64,000 nt of DNA from NCBI GenBank assembly GCA_949128115.1, contig OX421962.1:60367787-60431786 (forward strand). The letters run 5' to 3'. The position numbers and the translations under genes were made by a program. Positions 35,901 to 47,900 of this stretch are shown one piece after another; the first letter of the stretch is position 1, and the number at the start of each line of letters is the position of its first letter. The notes under the pieces were generated by a model that was not told the origin of the DNA, ran no database searches, and saw only the letters and a list, made by a program, of their open reading frames with translations. Source of the stretch: Anaspis maculata (lineage: Eukaryota; Arthropoda; Insecta; Coleoptera; Scraptiidae).

Positions 35901-38900
35901 AATGATTTGAGAGTTTGGGACGGGAAAAAAGAAGAACCGAGTCAAAAATCAACTAGCCCAAATTCATTTCTGTGGGAAAACCTAATCAGGCCTTGAAAAA
36001 AAAACTGAATCTGACAAGGTCTGTGTAGTGTGTACACCGATTTAAGAGTATAGGTCAATTTTGCGTCAAAAAACCGAATCAGGTCTTCAAAAAAAAATAC
36101 TGAACCTGACGAGGTCCATGCATACTGCTTTATGTGTCCAAGTTGATTTTGCGTCGAAGAACCAGATCAGAGCTTCAAAAAAAAAATTAAACCTGATGAG
36201 GTCCATGTGCACAGACCTCAGCAGAGTTCATTTTGCGTCAAAAAACCGAATCAGGTCTGCAAAAAAATTACTGACCCTGACGAGGTACATGTACACAGAG
36301 GTTTATAAGTCCAAGTTGATTTTGCGTCGAAAAACCAAATCAGGTCTTCAAAAAAAACTACTAGACCTGACGAGGTCCATGTGCACAGCTTTACGTTTCA
36401 GAGTGGATTTTGCGTAAAAAAAAACCCAATCAGGTCTGCAAAAAAATCACTCACCCTGACAAGGTCCATGTGCACTGCTTTGTGTCCAAGTTGATTTTGC
36501 GTCAAAAAACCAAATCAGGTCTTCAAAAAAAAAAAAACTAAACCTGACGAGGTCCATATGCACAACTTGACGTTTCAGAGTTCATTTTGCGTCAAAAAAC
36601 CGAATCAGGTCTGCAGAAAAATTACTGAGCCTGACGAGGTCCATGTGCACTGACAAGATCCATGTGCACAGGTTTATAAGTCTTAAGTTAATTCACGCTG
36701 ACGCTGATCAGATTTAAAAAAATATACAGGTGTTTCGGTGGCCTTGCATAATACTTTGGGAGGTGATTTCTCTCTGAAGAATAAGTCGAAAAGTGAGAGT
36801 ACAATTTTTCTTCAAGTGCTCTCTGAGGGAGTCACAGCTCCTCAATCGATCCGAATTGTAATCACATTTGTAACAGGTATTTTTAGTTCGACATTGTGTT
36901 ATTCGACATTTTATTATTCGATGTTTTGCTTTTCGATCTTTTGTTTTTCGACCTTTTGGTTTTCGACGTTTTGCTTTTGATATTTTACTTTTCGACCTTT
37001 TGGTTTTCGACCTTTTGCTTTTTGATCTTTTGATCTTCGACCTTCTGTACTTTCGACAATAGTGCTTTCGATGTTTTGTGGTTCCGTTATTTTGTTTTTC
37101 GACTTTACGCATTCGATGTTTTGTTTTCGACCTTTTGTATTTCGATCTTTTTTCCGTCACGCACTAAAATCGATTGTGTGAACCATCGAGTAGAACCATA
37201 GCTACAACGCGAAAATGAACCCTTCCGTTTTATGGGGCCACGATGGTACATAGTACATACACTGCTGGATAAAAATAGCGGATACTGAGAAATTTCAACA
37301 TAAATGGCAACTTACAAAAAACTGAGTTTAGCGTAGAGCAGTGTATTCTGCCTCTCTTTTGTGATTTTGTGAACTAACAGGATTGATAATAATAAAACGT
37401 TGAATTCCACCAGCTTAAAATTATTTTCTCCTCAAGTGTCGCTTTATTTTAAAGAATATAGGAATATCCGCTATATTTGTCGAGCAGTGTAAATATTGAA
37501 CTTGGCCCAAATAAGCAGCGTGAAAATGTATAGACAATACAAATAGAGAAGACCATATGTTATCACTACCGTCGTCACGGAAATTGGGGTATCAAAAATC
37601 AGCCAACCTTTTTTTGAATGATGGACTCACCTGGTTCCACCTTTGGTATTGTCTATACAAGTAATGAACAACATGTTGCTGACCAATGGCGAGAGCTACT
37701 TTTGCGCCTCACTGTGCAGCATGGCAGCATCTTATACGAAGCAGTTCAGCGCTCATTGTAGATAGATGATAATTAAAAGAGAAAATTTCGCGGGAACATA
37801 CTGTGACAACCCAGTTCTTTTACAACATCTAGTATGTACATACCTTAGGAACATCAATGTATTCGGCGAGGTTCAAATCTTGTTCTTCACACAAAATTAA
37901 CACCTCATCGTCGATCACGTAATCTTTACGCTCAAAGTAATCCGCAAACTTGTCGATGTGCCCCTGCAAAGTCATGTTCATCATGAGCAGGAACTTGTGG
38001 AAACCGCAACGGACGACGAGACTGGCGAAAGTGTTGTTGTTCACCAACGCCGAACGTAAATCGGTCATCTGTCCGGGAGTCAAGGCCCCACAGGTCTCGT
38101 AAATGTGACAAGTTATCAAGAAATCCAAAATTGCATCGCCTATAAACTCCAAGCGTTCATAGCAGAGGGTTACTCTGTTGGGCGTGTAGGAAGAATGAGT
38201 GAGGGCTTGCAGGAGAAAACCGCGGTTATTGAAGCGGTAGTCCAGCCGTCGTTCGAATTCCTGCCACTGGGGAAAGTGGAAATTTATCTGAGCAATGCCG
38301 GCACTGGGGTCCACGATTGGGTTCACGATGGTGTTTTCGACGAGTTTCTGAAGTTTTTCGGATCGCGGTATCAGGTCAATCCACTCTAGGAATTTAATAC
38401 CACCTGCAATAAATAATTATTGTAAACGTGTCGTCAACGTTTTCTTCACAAATTACATCACAAAAACACTGAACAACAACAGAAAACTGAATTTTTGAAT
38501 AGGATACTTGCAAAAATAGGTCCTTACATGAATTTTATTAATAGAACATTGATTCATAATTTCATGGGAAACATTGTTAATAAATTTTCAATGATGCTCG
38601 CGCAAAACTTGGCTCGAGCAAAAGGCGTGAAAATGTACAGGTGAGTAGGTACCACTGTTGACTGAACTTTCGAAAGACGCGCAACCAGTATAATTTTTCA
38701 GACTGACATTGATTTTGGTAAGATATTCGCCATCTGTGACCGACATGGTGAAACAAGGTGCGATCGATCTGCGGCTTTATCCTGAAGAATTTTTCGAAAT
38801 CGAAAGTAAAGGGCAGACTGATACTTTCGGCTTGACTACTGGTTTTGAAATCTTCCAGTATGCGGGGTTTGTCAGCAGACTTGCGCTTTCAAGAAACTCT

Positions 38901-41900
38901 ACAAATAGAAATCTGGCGGCGTGAGATCGGGTGATCTGGTCAGCCAATACGTGTCTCCATTTATCGAGTCGAGATGAAACGTCAAGGAAACAACTGGACA
39001 CTTTTTGGTACGTAAAATGAAACCTGTCAAATTTTCAAAACATTCTGGAGCATTCGGAACGAATTCGGCCCAAACAAGAGGAGTTTATTGCAGGGTAAGT
39101 TGGAAAACGAGATATTTTGGAAGCCTATTGCGTCGTAGTGTGCATCGAAAAAAATAATTTCTCCCGAAACTCATCACATGGTAAACAACGGCATAGAATG
39201 AGCTTTCTTTTGCTTTTTGATTCATCTCTCTACCTCACTCCTCAATTTATATGCCAGTATTGACCTCGCGAAAGTGTGCATACTAACTGGACAACCCGAG
39301 GGACAACCCTTTAATCTTTATTATATCTTTGACATCTCTATTCTGACATTTTGCCGGCGTCTGTGGAGCGGCTTCAGCTTTTGTCGTTGTCGTGATGGAA
39401 ATCGAAATTCATTGGGCTTTCAAAGTATGTATTATTTTTCCTATCGTTCCGAAGCTTCTGAAAAGAAGGACGGAAACTTGGTTGCGGCGGGTTATGTGGC
39501 GGTGAAGAAGTGACACAAGTAATTCCTATTTGCTGTTTTTTTTTAAGCATCGATCAACCGTCTGCATGCGAAGTTCTTGCTCGTGCGCTCTTGGAGTAAA
39601 ACGATAAATTTTGACCTTTGCGTTGGTGAAGCATCTCCATCTGGTCCTGGTTGTACTAGCGCGAAATATTTTAGTCGGATTCTTTTTCACGTCTTCTGAG
39701 AACGCCACTTGAAAACAGAATGACCGAAGTTGACTAGTGTCAGACGGAAATTTTGTCATTTCTAGAATTTGCAGATTTGCCAAAACTTGACTGTTTGGTG
39801 GCGCTACTGCTGTTTGTATCCAAAGATTGAGTTTTCTATTGGGAAAAAAGTGCGCACTAACTGCCCTGACCTTGTGCATGGACCAATAGCAGGGCTTCCT
39901 GGCGAGTTTCTATGACAACGAGAGCAAACAGTGCGCACTTTTTTTTACATCATCTAATCTAACGTGGTACGGTATGAAACGGCAACCATACCACTATAGT
40001 ATAAAGCGGGTAATGACTGCTTCTTACTCATGAGCCTTGGCGTTTTACGACACTCGCCAAGGCCCATGGTAAAGCATCCCAATGAGTAATAGCCATTACC
40101 CGCGAGTAGAATACAATGCTTTATCCAGTCTTATTGAAAAATGCAGGCATGTATGCGCGTGATAATGCGTGCATTATTCAATAGGATTATGGACCAAGGC
40201 TCGTGCCGGCAAACTGCATCCTCATGAGTAAGAAGCAATAATTACCCATTATACCTGTTGAATAATACACGCATGTATGCGTGTGATAATGCGTGCATTA
40301 TTCAATAGGATTGGATAAAGTAATATTGCTGGCAATAACATCAGTGTAATGTTACGGTCGAAATTAATTGTAACTCGCTTTATAATCCAAGGTGAAGGAT
40401 TTCGGTCACAAAAAAGAGCAGTCAAGGTGTTTGGTAATCCACGTTTCCCGAAAGGCTTCTGCCGAGGCTTCTGCGCATACCTGTGAAAGTAGGACGTTGC
40501 CATATCTCATATCACGACAACACTGTAATACGGTCTGCGTGTGTAATGTCACGCAAGTGGCAGCTGACAGCGCTTGACGTCGATTTGACGTTTCGACACT
40601 TTCGACAGACCTAACCTAATAACGCTCTTGTTTCGGTGATCGCCTTGCAGCTCATTGTGTTTCGTATCACCTCTGAATCTTTGCTGCGTCTTTGTGCCAT
40701 ACGGCACGTAACATTTCATTCTGAACAATATTAAATGTTGAATGGTTTGGAGGTTACGTTTGTTTACATTTAGATCATGGAGGGTATATAACCTCTACCC
40801 TCCATGATTTAGATTATTGATTGACAGTTGCCATTGACAGTGACACTTATTCGTGCGTCAAAATTGAAATTACCGCGCTCTGCAGGTATATGCGTTCACA
40901 GATATGCGCTGAAGTGATGTACGTGATGGTAAACGTGGATTGCCTACCTTAACCATTTTTTAGTTCCGAATTTTCAACAAACGTAATCATGCAGATTTGC
41001 GGGAAACCACTCAGTCTCTACTCATAAGATGCCTCATCAATAATCAACCCAGTTAAGGACCCTATTTTGCAGATTTACCGCGAACTTACCAATTAAACCT
41101 CCACACTGAAAGTACGCTCCCAGCAGTGCCTCAACACCGTCGGCGATGGTCTTGTCACTCACATATTGTTTGTTGATAAAATGGCACATTGTCGGATATA
41201 AATTCTCCTCATCATTCATGATCGGATAATCGGTCGCTTTCAAATCTCTCAGCGTAGTTTGACTCACATTCCCTGAGATCCGTTCCTCGAAAGGTATTTC
41301 GCAATCAAAAAGGCAACTGATCGACATTTCTTTGCGCAAAATCTTGTTGTTGAGCAAGGCTGGTATGCAGAACCCAGGCGGCACCCAGTCTTCCTTTGGT
41401 GAAAAATTGCAGTTCTTCATGATGCCTCCTAGGTTCTTCCTGCACGCCAAGTAGAACAAATTCTTGTTGCTGACCAGCTTGCCCTTGAGAAGAGTGGACT
41501 TGCCTTCGTTGTAATTGGGAAATTTGAACATTATGTACAATGAGCTTATCAGCTTTAAAAAAGAATCGCCCAGCGTTTCTAGCCGTTCTAAATTTACTAT
41601 GTCGTTAGCTTCAGCAGAAGTCATGGCTCTGTGGATCTCGCGTAAGTTTGGACTTTGATTATCAAATTTGACCGAGAGAATTTCCAAAGGCTTTTCTCTG
41701 AACTCCAATGGGGGGTATGTGATGGCAGGCACTTTCAAGGGGCTCCTGCTTGCCAGCGCTCTTTCTTCATTGGAAACTTTTTGCGAAACGAACACTTCGT
41801 AATGCTCAATGTCAACGACGGTGACATTGAGGTCGCGTTCGATGTCTTTCGGTTCGTCAATGTTTTTCCATGGATATTCGCTCTCAAGCATTTTGCTGGC

Positions 41901-44900
41901 GTAATCTTTGTTGTAGGTTTGAGAAGAAAGCGGCGTACGTTCCAGGGCGAGGACATTTCCGGTGTGAGTCGGGGACTCGATCAGTTTATTGAACTTGATC
42001 TTGTCATCTGGATTGTAATCGATGAGATCAAGGTCCAGTTCCAAAGGTGCCGCGCTGAGCAAGTGAAAATCTTGATTCAAATGTAACTCCCGCGCTATGG
42101 TAGTTTGCAGTTTTTGTAATTTCAGCAGGTAAGTCAGTCGAGACAGTATGCTGGGAAGGAGTCGAGCTTGCACCCATAATGAGGACGGAAAATCCTGTTT
42201 GACCACCAGTTCAGGTATTAAATATTCGTCGCTCTCTTCGAATCTTTGATCCTTTCTGCGTTTCGCTTCGCGTCCCTTCGGTTTGTACATATTCAATTTT
42301 TTCGATAGCCCTCTGACGAGAAGCAGGGGTTGGTCGAGCTTGTGGATTCTGCGGGAATGTTTCTCGCTGTAGTATTCGACGAAATTTGAAAAATCGTCAT
42401 TGGGAAAACTGCTCAGTGGAGTCTTGTCAAAACAAATGGTCGTTACTACGTACATCTGGAAAAAAGTTATTATTCTACAGATCTATGAAGCTCTTTTAAA
42501 TTTCATCATTGTGATAAATTTTAACTAGCGCTGCTATTGGCCAAATCCAAAATTCTACTGAATAGGAGAGCACGAGTTAGAAATTGAAATAGCTTGGTGG
42601 AACTGACAGTATAAATAGTCCAGTAAAATAAGGGTTTCACTTGGACCTAAGTACGGACTCGATGAAAAAAAAGCAATGTAGAGAATGAAAAACTGCATTG
42701 GAAAAATGAAAAGTTATGTTTGCCACCATCCCGGCAACTATGGTAAAAAAATAAAAAAGATGGAAAAACTTGCACCGCGGTCTTTCTCATGGAACGATGA
42801 GAGAACGGTATGAAATATATAAAAATTGTGAGGAACAAAGTTTTGGCGAATCCAATGATCTGCAAAAAAGCCCGGAAGGCATATATGTCCAACTTCTTCA
42901 GTTTAGCCGTCAATCGCGTTCAAAGGTGCGCGCGTCGGTGGCACAGTCAGTGCAGTAAAATGGAAAAACCCTTGGCATGACATTCCTCCTTGAAGGTTGT
43001 GAGAACAACAAGAATCCTTATGGCGCAATATTTACTTATATTCGCGTGTTTGTTGTGTTTAACAACAAGAATGTCTGGAAATTGTTTCAGTTTGGCCGTG
43101 AGCCACGTTCAAAGTTGCGCGACCATCCAGTTAATAAAGTGGTTCTTCTAGAAAACAACAATCCTAGACTCAATGAAATGACAATGTAGAGAGCGAAAAA
43201 CTGAATAAGAAAAACCAAAGTTTTTCCACAGCATAGGTACAAGGAAACTTGGGAACAAAAATTGAAAAAAAACAGAAACAAAATGGAAATTGTCACTGAA
43301 GCTTTCTCATTTCATGCTGAAATGAACGTGAATATTTTTGAAAACCTTCGTTGACAAATCTGTAGAGGAAGAAATTATCCAAAGTGTCTAATTTAGTATT
43401 TACATTGTCATATTTTTTCATCGAATCTGAGATTTTAATAAGTTTTCTAAATGAAGCACTTTATGAAATGAAATTGTCGCGGAAATATGTACTGTCGGGA
43501 GCACTGTATTACATACATCAAATTTTTTGTGACTGCAAAAAAAGTGACATAGCCATGAAGCCAGGAACCAAGCCTTTTCTTCTGTTGGGCTGTAATTTCA
43601 ATGAAGCAAGACCTTGTCGCATTTTTTCTAATGACAAAAATGTTGATGTAGGTAACATTTTACTCCTGACGGTACGTGGTTCACGGCTAAACTAGGAAAA
43701 CTAATAAATTGGCCTCAAGGATTTTCTTATAGAATATTCAATTCTCTACAACTCTGCCGTTCAATTTTCGGATATATTTTGTTGTTCGCACAGAATTCAA
43801 GGAGAAATGTCACGCCAAGGGTTTTTCGATATTACTAAACTGCACCGCACTACGCGCACAACTTCGAAAAGCGAGTAACGGCTAAACTGAAGACGTTAGA
43901 CATTATGCCCTCCTGGACTTTTTTCCAGGATTCCCTGGAACTTTTTCCTCCACAATGTTCATAAATTTATCACCGTTCTCTCATCGTTTCAGGAGAAATA
44001 TAAAAAATCGACTCATCTTACTGGACTAGTACGTATTGCGTACCTATACATCCTTTTCGTATCAAGGCCATCTTAGCGCAAGCGTCAGCAGGGTGGTACA
44101 AATTCTGACAGGCGACAGTTAACGGCGAAACAACAGAAATTTTAGCTGTGTTTTGACACATATTTTCAAGGTTATGTCATTTCAGAACGCGATTTGCTTA
44201 GAAAAGCAGTTTCCTTATTAATCCTGCACTGCAGAAGGACCTTATATGGTAATTCCATGCTCTAATGGTACTAACAAGCCCAACTGGAAAACAAATTGTC
44301 AACACATCTACTGTTCCAAATGTTCGTATCAATATTTAGGTAGAAGTCAAACAGTAATCAAAGTTGGAGCTCGTATTGGCAATATTTTGTACTTTTTAGG
44401 AGCGGCACATATTGGCATTTTGCTAGGTAATTGGCAGTTACCGCTAGAGACAACCAAAGCTGCGTTCGGCATGCTCACTCTTTTTGCTCCTTTAACTCCA
44501 TTTCATCGATTCAACCAATCAGGACTCCTGAAACTATGGTCACGTGGTAGTTGGAGTGAAAAGAGTGAACGGAGTAGAGCATGCCGAACGCGGTGCAGAT
44601 GTACCCAGGGTAGTGCAATCCTTCCATTTACATCTCTCGAGTGTTGTAAGTGTTCATATCATATCGCAGAGAAAGTCATTTGCAAAATCATCGCTAACGT
44701 TTTTACGTTTTGAAATTATATCGAATGTATAAATAGTAATATAATGGGTGGGTGAATCTATCAAATACATAAAAAAGTTTTGTACCTAACATCGCTATCA
44801 ATCACTTTCGCGTATGTTCTAGTCGAATTTGTACCAACCTGTTCGAATATTCAATTACGCGCCGGGAATCTTACTCATTTGACAACCGAACGCAAGCGCA

Positions 44901-47900
44901 CTGTAGTAGGAAAATAGTGTATTGGTACAGGGTGATTGAAAGATGGTGCAAAAACTTTCTAGTATTATGCGCTCAGCTCTAATTTTCAACACAGCAAGCG
45001 TGCATAGGAATCTACCCTGCAAGAGCTGCTGTTGGTGAAATGCCAGAGTTTAGGTTTATGCGTGATCCCTGGTTTATGCATAATTTTCTGGAGTTGTTGT
45101 TTCACTTCAAAGTTCACAGCGGTGTTGAAAGTTATTTTCTGACTGCTAAAGAAATGTCCCAATGGCATGCTATCGGATCCGCCGTTCATCTTCCCCACAT
45201 AATAGGCTCCTTCAAAGATTATACAGACGAAACGAAGATGTTGTTGGAACCTGCCTTCTGAGCAGGTAGACAGGTAAAGGTAGGTAGTTAGGTATAGAAT
45301 TTGGTAGTTTTTCTCATTATGGGAGGGGAAAGTGTAGAGTACTCGGAATACCAGAGGGACCTGTGGGCGGAGCCTAACTGCGCGAACTGAGTTCATCTAG
45401 TGGTGCACCTAGATTTGCAGTGCGATTTTACGTTCGTCTCTGTGACTTGATAATGGTCCACCACTCCAGCTGACGGTGTTACTTCCCCTATTTCAAGACC
45501 CGGACTCGTCCAAAACGATTTTTGTTTTTCTGTTCAGCCCCGCCCACAGGTCCCTGTGGTGTGCCGTCAACTCTAAATCACAGATGTGTCAATCCCAGTG
45601 CTGCCCTGGTACGAACTGCTTATCAGAAAACATCTATTATTCTCGTGAAGGACTTGATGAGTTCGCATCGGGTCAGGGCACGCAGTCCTGGGGCGATGAA
45701 ATCAATAAGCTACTGGACTCAATTTTTTCTTTCAATAAAATTTCAACTTTTTACATGATTTAATGGTGGAAACCGCAGCGCGACATCTCAATTCCAAGTG
45801 CCTTAAAAAATTTAAATAGAACGCTGGTGACGTCACTGATGAATATCTAGATCCATTCCTACCTTTCTCACCGCGATACTCGCATGCTGTGTTCGTTCCA
45901 CGCGCAGCGCTTATGGAAGCACATATTATGACGTCACGCGAATTTTTAAAATCGTTGCAACAAATAGACACGTGGAAAAAGCTAACTTTTTCTTCTCAAA
46001 ATGGGTTCACTGATGTGTACTTGATAGCCCGATCATGGTGAAATCTTGAAATGGCACCAGTGTCCAGTAGCCTATTCGCCATTGGTATAATCTTACCCTC
46101 GATTTTGCCGTCGTATACCTATGATTAATGGTTAAAGTTACTTGCATAGTCCACGCTTACATTTAAGGAGATTTGGACAGTTATCGTTCACTGTGACACT
46201 ATGATAAATGAGCTCGACATTTTCATTTTCGACCATCGTGTCTTGATCTCACTCTGCTATCTTGCATCTTATTGATATTGGTACCTTTACTGAGCGCTTT
46301 TATCTTTGGTGGTGTTCAAACCTAGCGTGAAACTGAAACTGTTTTGCCTCTTATAAATGTTTCAAATATTTCTGTACTAAACTGCTGGACAAGGAAGTTG
46401 TCGGTATCGGAAAAATGGTCCGACTTGGTAGGTCAATATCTCTCGATTGCCGATTGCGATTTCCATTTCGTTTGTTGCGTTAACTAGCTTAATCTTTCCG
46501 TAGCCCATCCTATAATAGTGAATGTTGAGAAACTTCATGTAAATTTTCTACAGGGTGATACGTAAAATGGTGCAAAATCGCAACTTCATCGTACCCCCAT
46601 TTCTCAAAAATATATTTTTTAAATTTTCCAATACAAAAATTATGAAGCGTGGTGTCTTATCTCAAAACGGTTATGGAATTTCCCGGATTGGAAGCCTAAC
46701 ATTGAAAATATAAATTTTATATGTTGAATGTTGCAGATTTACGAAACTCAGGTATAGCACAAGCACAAAAAGTATAACGTCCATGGGGGCTTTACTTTAC
46801 TCGGACACTGAAGTTTCACATCGTTACCATGTTCAAAGGCTTAAATCTGCAAATAGAACATGTTCCATATCTAAAATTCTGATGAAATTCTGACGAAATC
46901 CAACGTACGAAAAACAGGCAGGGCAACCACTTGAAAAAGTGCCCCCTGCTTGGCCCCACACCAAATATTCGGGTTGTGTTGAGAGTGAAATTGTCCTGGA
47001 CTGTTGTACGAACAATCTTGCCCAATGTCAACATCCATTCATCAAAAGTGACTTAATCTCGCGTGCCAAGAAGGCAAATCTGTAACATTCAAAATAAATA
47101 TTTATATCTTTGATGTTAGACTTCCAATCCGGATAATTCCAAAACCGTTTCGAGGTAAGACACCACACTGGTGTCTTACCAGATTTTTGTATTAGAATAC
47201 ATAAAAAAATTGTTTTCGACAAATGGGGGTACGATGAACTCGGTACAATTTTGCAGCATTTTACGTATCACCCTGTAGAAATTTTACATGAAATTTCTAA
47301 ACACTCACTTTCACAGGATAGGTCACGGAAGCATTAGGCTAATCAACACAATAAAGAAAAAAAACATCGCATCCGGCAATCGGAAGTTCAAAGTCAAAGT
47401 CTTCAAAGTCGAACTAGTTTTCCGATACCGACAACTTCGTTGTCCAGCAGTTTATTTCTGACTTCTTGATGACTCTTTTAAAACGTACTGAAGAGCTTAT
47501 GCGCCATTTTTGATTCACCATGTAAGTATATTTTGGAACCCGAAAATTGAGTGTTTTGTCAAAATGAATTTAGTTTGCTGGAAACACGCAGCAGATACAC
47601 CCAAAAAGCGTGCGTGGACCCTATTAAAATTCAAGCATCTTACCGCAGAATTTGGCCTGTACCAAGGCGAAACTATGGTGTGCAAATAATTCTCTTCCGT
47701 CACATCCAACCTCATCTTCTCCGTAAGAGTGGGTTCCAACTGAGGATTTTTTATTACTTTATGCTTAGAAACCACACCGAAATCGATCGCAACGTCCATC
47801 CCGCTGATCTGAATGGGCACGGTCAACAACATATCCGATCTCGTTCCGCTGTCATCAAAAACTAAATACGGCTTATCACTGATAACTTCGACCACATCAT

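Larger units (their letters stand above)
33149..37843 (-). other. Dicer-2 intron 9 (4.7 kb)
   Basis: Donor AAG/GTATGT at 37843, acceptor TTCAG at 33149. Contains a mariner-like MITE (37260-37489), the 88-bp tandem array with its inverted A/T-rich flanks (35540-37165) and the inverted copy of the GCCGCCATCTT repeat (34776-35290). Between 33180 and 34750 I see only decayed sequence. Frames of up to 167 codons come from the tandem repeats. Confidence 0.8.
42456..47643 (-). other. Dicer-2 intron 7 (5.2 kb)
   Basis: Donor GCG/GTAAGA, acceptor TTCCAG. Contains a repeat copy at 42600-43740 related to 50660-51330, the inverted copy of the 28.9-29.3 kb repeat (44150-44680) with a nested ~140-bp hairpin, a small inverted-end element (45351-45559) and the 1.08-kb palindrome (46378-47454). 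No supported gene. Confidence 0.8.

Noticed and set aside
35449..35952. 167-codon Phe/Ser/Cys-rich frame on the - strand
   Set aside because: Translation of the tandem TTTTCGACC units; mirrored by similar frames in the inverted tract at 36885-37165.
36061..36417. 118-codon repetitive open frame
   Set aside because: It is the translation of the 88-bp tandem array; period and frame follow the array, not coding selection.
39526..39879. 117-codon - strand frame in intron 8 (MHKVRAVSAHFFPNRKLN...)
   Set aside because: Not recognised. Overlapping frames, and no splice phase that would add it to Dicer-2, whose exons 8 and 9 already join correctly.
41655..42086. 143-codon + frame opposite Dicer-2 exon 8
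   Set aside because: Shadow of the Dicer-2 coding strand; no independent evidence.
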